Of a stretch of DNA of 64,000 nucleotides, positions 62,136 to 64,000 are shown piece by piece. Below the pieces are notes generated by a model. That model was given only the letters and a program-made list of their open reading frames with translations. It had not been told where the DNA came from and did no database searches. Position numbers and translations under genes: made by a program. Source of the stretch: Thermaceae bacterium (GTDB taxonomy: Bacteria > Deinococcota > Deinococci > Deinococcales > Marinithermaceae); NCBI GenBank assembly GCA_027067955.1, contig JAMOUW010000059.1:53532-117531 (forward strand), given 5' to 3'. How positions within the stretch are numbered: position 1 is the first letter of the stretch; every line of letters starts with the position of its first letter.

Positions 62136-62755
62136 CCTTCCGCCCCCATAGCGAAGCTGCGGCTCGCCACCTCGGCGGCGAAGCCGCGGTCGTGGGTCGC
62201 CAGTACCACCGCGCCCTCGCGGGCGACCTCCCCGATGACCCGCGTCAGCTCCTTGCGCCCGCCGCTGTCGAGCGCGGTTTCGGGTTCGTCGAGGAGCAGC
62301 AGGCGCGGCCCGGCAAGCAGCGTGCGTGCTAGCGCCAGGCGCTTCTTCATACCGCTGGAGTAGGCCGCCACCGCACGCCCCGGCGGCAGGCCGACCCTCT
62401 CCATGGCCTCGAGCACCCGCCCGCGGCCGATGGGTCTGCCCGCGAGCGCCAGCGCCTGTTCCAGATTTTCCTCACCGCTCAGATGCCGGTAGAACGCCGG
62501 CGGGTTGGCCACCAGGCCGATCCAACCGCGCTCGACCTCCAGCGCGCGCGCGGGTTTGCCGAAGAGCCGCACCGTACCCCGCTGGGGCCGGATCAGCGTG
62601 GCGATCACCCGCAGCAGCGTGGTCTTGCCCACGCCATTGGGGCCGAGCAGCGCCACCACCTCACCGGGCTCGACACCGAGCGAGAGGTCGCGCAATACCC
62701 ACTGACGCCCGAAGCGCTTCCAGACCCCCTGGACATCTACCAAGGCCTCCTTCAC
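62132..62755 (-). CDS. ccmA: Heme exporter ATPase CcmA
   Basis: A 207-residue ABC ATPase. Walker A is GPNGVGKTT, the signature is YSSGMKKRLALARTL and Walker B is LLLLDEPETALD. The H-loop is ATHDRGFA. It lies 6 nt after ccdA and is coupled to ccmB. Confidence 0.94.
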   Translation of the reverse strand: MKEALVDVQGVWKRFGRQWVLRDLSLGVEPGEVVALLGPNGVGKTTLLRVIATLIRPQRGTVRLFGKPARALEVERGWIGLVANPPAFYRHLSGEENLEQALALAGRPIGRGRVLEAMERVGLPPGRAVAAYSSGMKKRLALARTLLAGPRLLLLDEPETALDSGGRKELTRVIGEVAREGAVVLATHDRGFAAEVASRSFAMGAEG

Positions 62756-62761
62756 GACGTG

Positions 62762-63445
62762 CTAGAGCCTTTCGAGCAGCCATTCGGGCGTAAAACGGAT
62801 GAAGAAGTTATTGAGCCGCTGAAAGGTATCGGTGGCCATCAGTAACCCCACAAATATGAGTATCACGCCGGATATACGCTCGACCCAGATGGAAACGTTG
62901 CGGCTCCTGCGCAGAATCTTGGTTACCCTGTCGGCAAAGAGGGCCACCAGGAAAAAGGGAACCGCCAGACCGAGAGTATAGGCCACCAGATATACCAGAC
63001 CACCGAAACCCTGCATTGCGGTCAGTGTGAGGATCCCGCCCAGAATGGGGCCGATACAAGGCAACCAGGCGGTGGCGAGCGCCGCCCCCATCAGAAACGC
63101 CCCCCAGGGTTTGGTGGTGTCACCGGTGTAACTAACCCCTCGCATCTGCGCCAGGAAGGGCAGTTTCAACCCCAGCATGTACAGACCAAAGAGGATGAGC
63201 ACGACCCCGCCCACCCTGGCAAGCACGGGTTTATAGTTTTGGAGCAGACCTCCCAGAACCGTAAAGGGAAGACCGAGCAGTATAAAAATAACGCTGAAGC
63301 CAAGAATGAAAAATAGCGCGTTTCTCACCGGACGCCCCTGATCGCCTCCCAGATAGGCAAGATACGTGGGCACCAGCGGCAAAACGCACGGGGAGAGGAA
63401 CGAGAACATGCCCGCAAGAAAAGCTGCGGCTAACGATAGCTCCAT
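62762..63445 (-). CDS. ccdA: Thiol-disulfide transporter CcdA
   Basis: A 227-residue DsbD-beta-like membrane protein with six helices. The redox cysteines lie in FLSPCVLPLVPTYLAYLGG and ATAWLPCIGPILGGILTL. It moves electrons from cytoplasmic thioredoxin to CcmG. The start codon abuts an IS3-type remnant on the other strand (CATATG shared), so its native upstream region may have been lost. Confidence 0.94.
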   Translation of the reverse strand: MELSLAAAFLAGMFSFLSPCVLPLVPTYLAYLGGDQGRPVRNALFFILGFSVIFILLGLPFTVLGGLLQNYKPVLARVGGVVLILFGLYMLGLKLPFLAQMRGVSYTGDTTKPWGAFLMGAALATAWLPCIGPILGGILTLTAMQGFGGLVYLVAYTLGLAVPFFLVALFADRVTKILRRSRNVSIWVERISGVILIFVGLLMATDTFQRLNNFFIRFTPEWLLERL

Positions 63446-63673
63446 ATGCCTATTCTTTCATTCTTTGATGAGGAAGACCAACCGGCCCGGAACGCCTACA
63501 TTGAATGCTTCAACCGCAGCTATCGTGAAGCGGTCCTGGACGCCTACATCTTCCACTCCCAGGCCGGGGTGCGTCAGGTTACCGAAGACTGGTTGAGAAC
63601 CTACATCGCCATCAGGCCCCACGAGGCTCTGGGAGGCCAGCCGCCTCAGGAGTTTGCCGCCAGACATGGCTAG
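63446..63673 (+). pseudogene. IS3-family transposase (OrfB) C-terminal remnant
   Basis: A 75-residue frame. From about residue 13 on it reads RNAYIECFNRSYREAVLDAY, then VTEDWLRTYIAIRPHEALGG and PPQEFAARHG. This is the end of an IS3-type integrase domain with the last catalytic Glu (NAYIE). The two upstream Asp motifs and all of OrfA are missing. The first 12 residues are not transposase-like and probably come from flanking DNA. Confidence 0.85.
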
Positions 63674-64000
63674 GGTCTCTCATAGGAACGGTACTCAAAA
63701 TGGGGGCTTGACACGCCTGGCTTTGGCAGCGCCCACAACCCCCTCCCCGGCCCTCCCGGGGGAGGGAGATTTGTTTTGCAGCGCAGCTTTAAGCTGCGCT
63801 GGGATGTGAGACGCAGGGAGCGGGAAACACCGTTTTTATCACCTGCCAAGCAGTCCTCGGTTTGTTTTTGCGCCGTTTTTCAAAAACCCACCTCCCACAC
63901 CCCACCCCCTACCTCCTGCTTTTGTCCGTATCCGGAACTGCGCCCCCAATCTTAGACACTCACCCGCTCCAAAAAGTGTGATGCTTATCCGCCTGTAACT
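63674..64000. repeat. Gene-free IS/repeat scar at the window end
   Basis: After the transposase remnant comes a possible IS right end (AATGGGGGCTTGACA near 63690-63710). It is followed by the hairpin CCCTCCCC/GGGGAGGG (63741-63766), the palindrome AGCGCAGCTT/AAGCTGCGCT (about 63780-63800) and copy B of the 125-bp repeat. From about 63930 there is GCGCCCCCAATCTTAGACACT, resembling an IS3-type terminal repeat that may lead into another element outside the window. Confidence 0.6.
63799..63924 (-). repeat. 125-bp dispersed repeat, copy B
   Basis: The reverse complement of 47941-48066, running from GGATGTGAGACGC to CCTACCTCCTGCTTTT. Differences are a few substitutions and two small indels. The copies are about 15.8 kb apart in inverted orientation. 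Confidence 0.85.

Overview
The window looks like about 64 kb of chromosome from a thermophile of the order Thermales (Deinococcota). It resembles the marine genera Oceanithermus and Marinithermus more than Thermus itself. Pointers are the high G+C content, a ba3-type oxidase subunit I tail, TtuA/TtuB tRNA thiolation genes, the tiny ribosomal protein Thx next to S20, LptA/LptD-like proteins, and many genes with a TANNNT box 5-7 nt before the start codon (leaderless mRNAs). The genus is an inference; no rRNA or tRNA gene is present to confirm it.

Layout. 1-4.6 kb: end of cbaA, then rpsO-pnp-rnj (RNA decay). 4.6-17.5 kb: short operons with an AEC permease, rRNA and ribosomal protein methyltransferases (rsmE, prmA, rsmI, rlmB), M20 hydrolases, pfkA and a ROK glucokinase. 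17.5-21.2 kb: a single-chain restriction-modification enzyme of mosaic base composition, followed by a PIN-like gene. 21-29.6 kb: ruvB plus a DUF4388 regulator, adenine deaminase, ttuB-ttuA, and an envelope LptA/LptD-like pair. 29.7-39.7 kb: respiratory complex I with nuoABCDHIJKLMN but no nuoEFG. 39.8-47 kb: cell wall and shape genes (amidase, a phospholipase D-like protein, maf, mreC, mreD, PBP2, minC), ending at a bidirectional terminator that faces rpsT-thx. 47.4-48.6 kb: a gene-free cluster of palindromic repeats. 48.6-51.2 kb: a lipoprotein, tyrS and a small membrane protein.

51.5-63.4 kb is a cytochrome island. Read on the minus strand, the order is ccdA-ccmA-ccmB, then ccmC-D-E-F-G-H, then a TPR protein fused to a cytochrome c, then a Rieske protein. 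A three-gene block on the opposite strand sits exactly between ccmB and ccmC. It encodes a secreted 12-heme cytochrome c, a TPR lipoprotein and an unknown secreted protein. The maturation machinery and a large multiheme client therefore sit together, and this block is the best candidate for an undescribed system. The reduced complex I, the stand-alone Rieske protein and the ba3 oxidase suggest an electron-transport chain arranged differently from that of Thermus thermophilus.

The last 0.5 kb holds an IS3-type transposase remnant and a second, inverted copy of a 125-bp repeat also found in the 48-kb repeat cluster.
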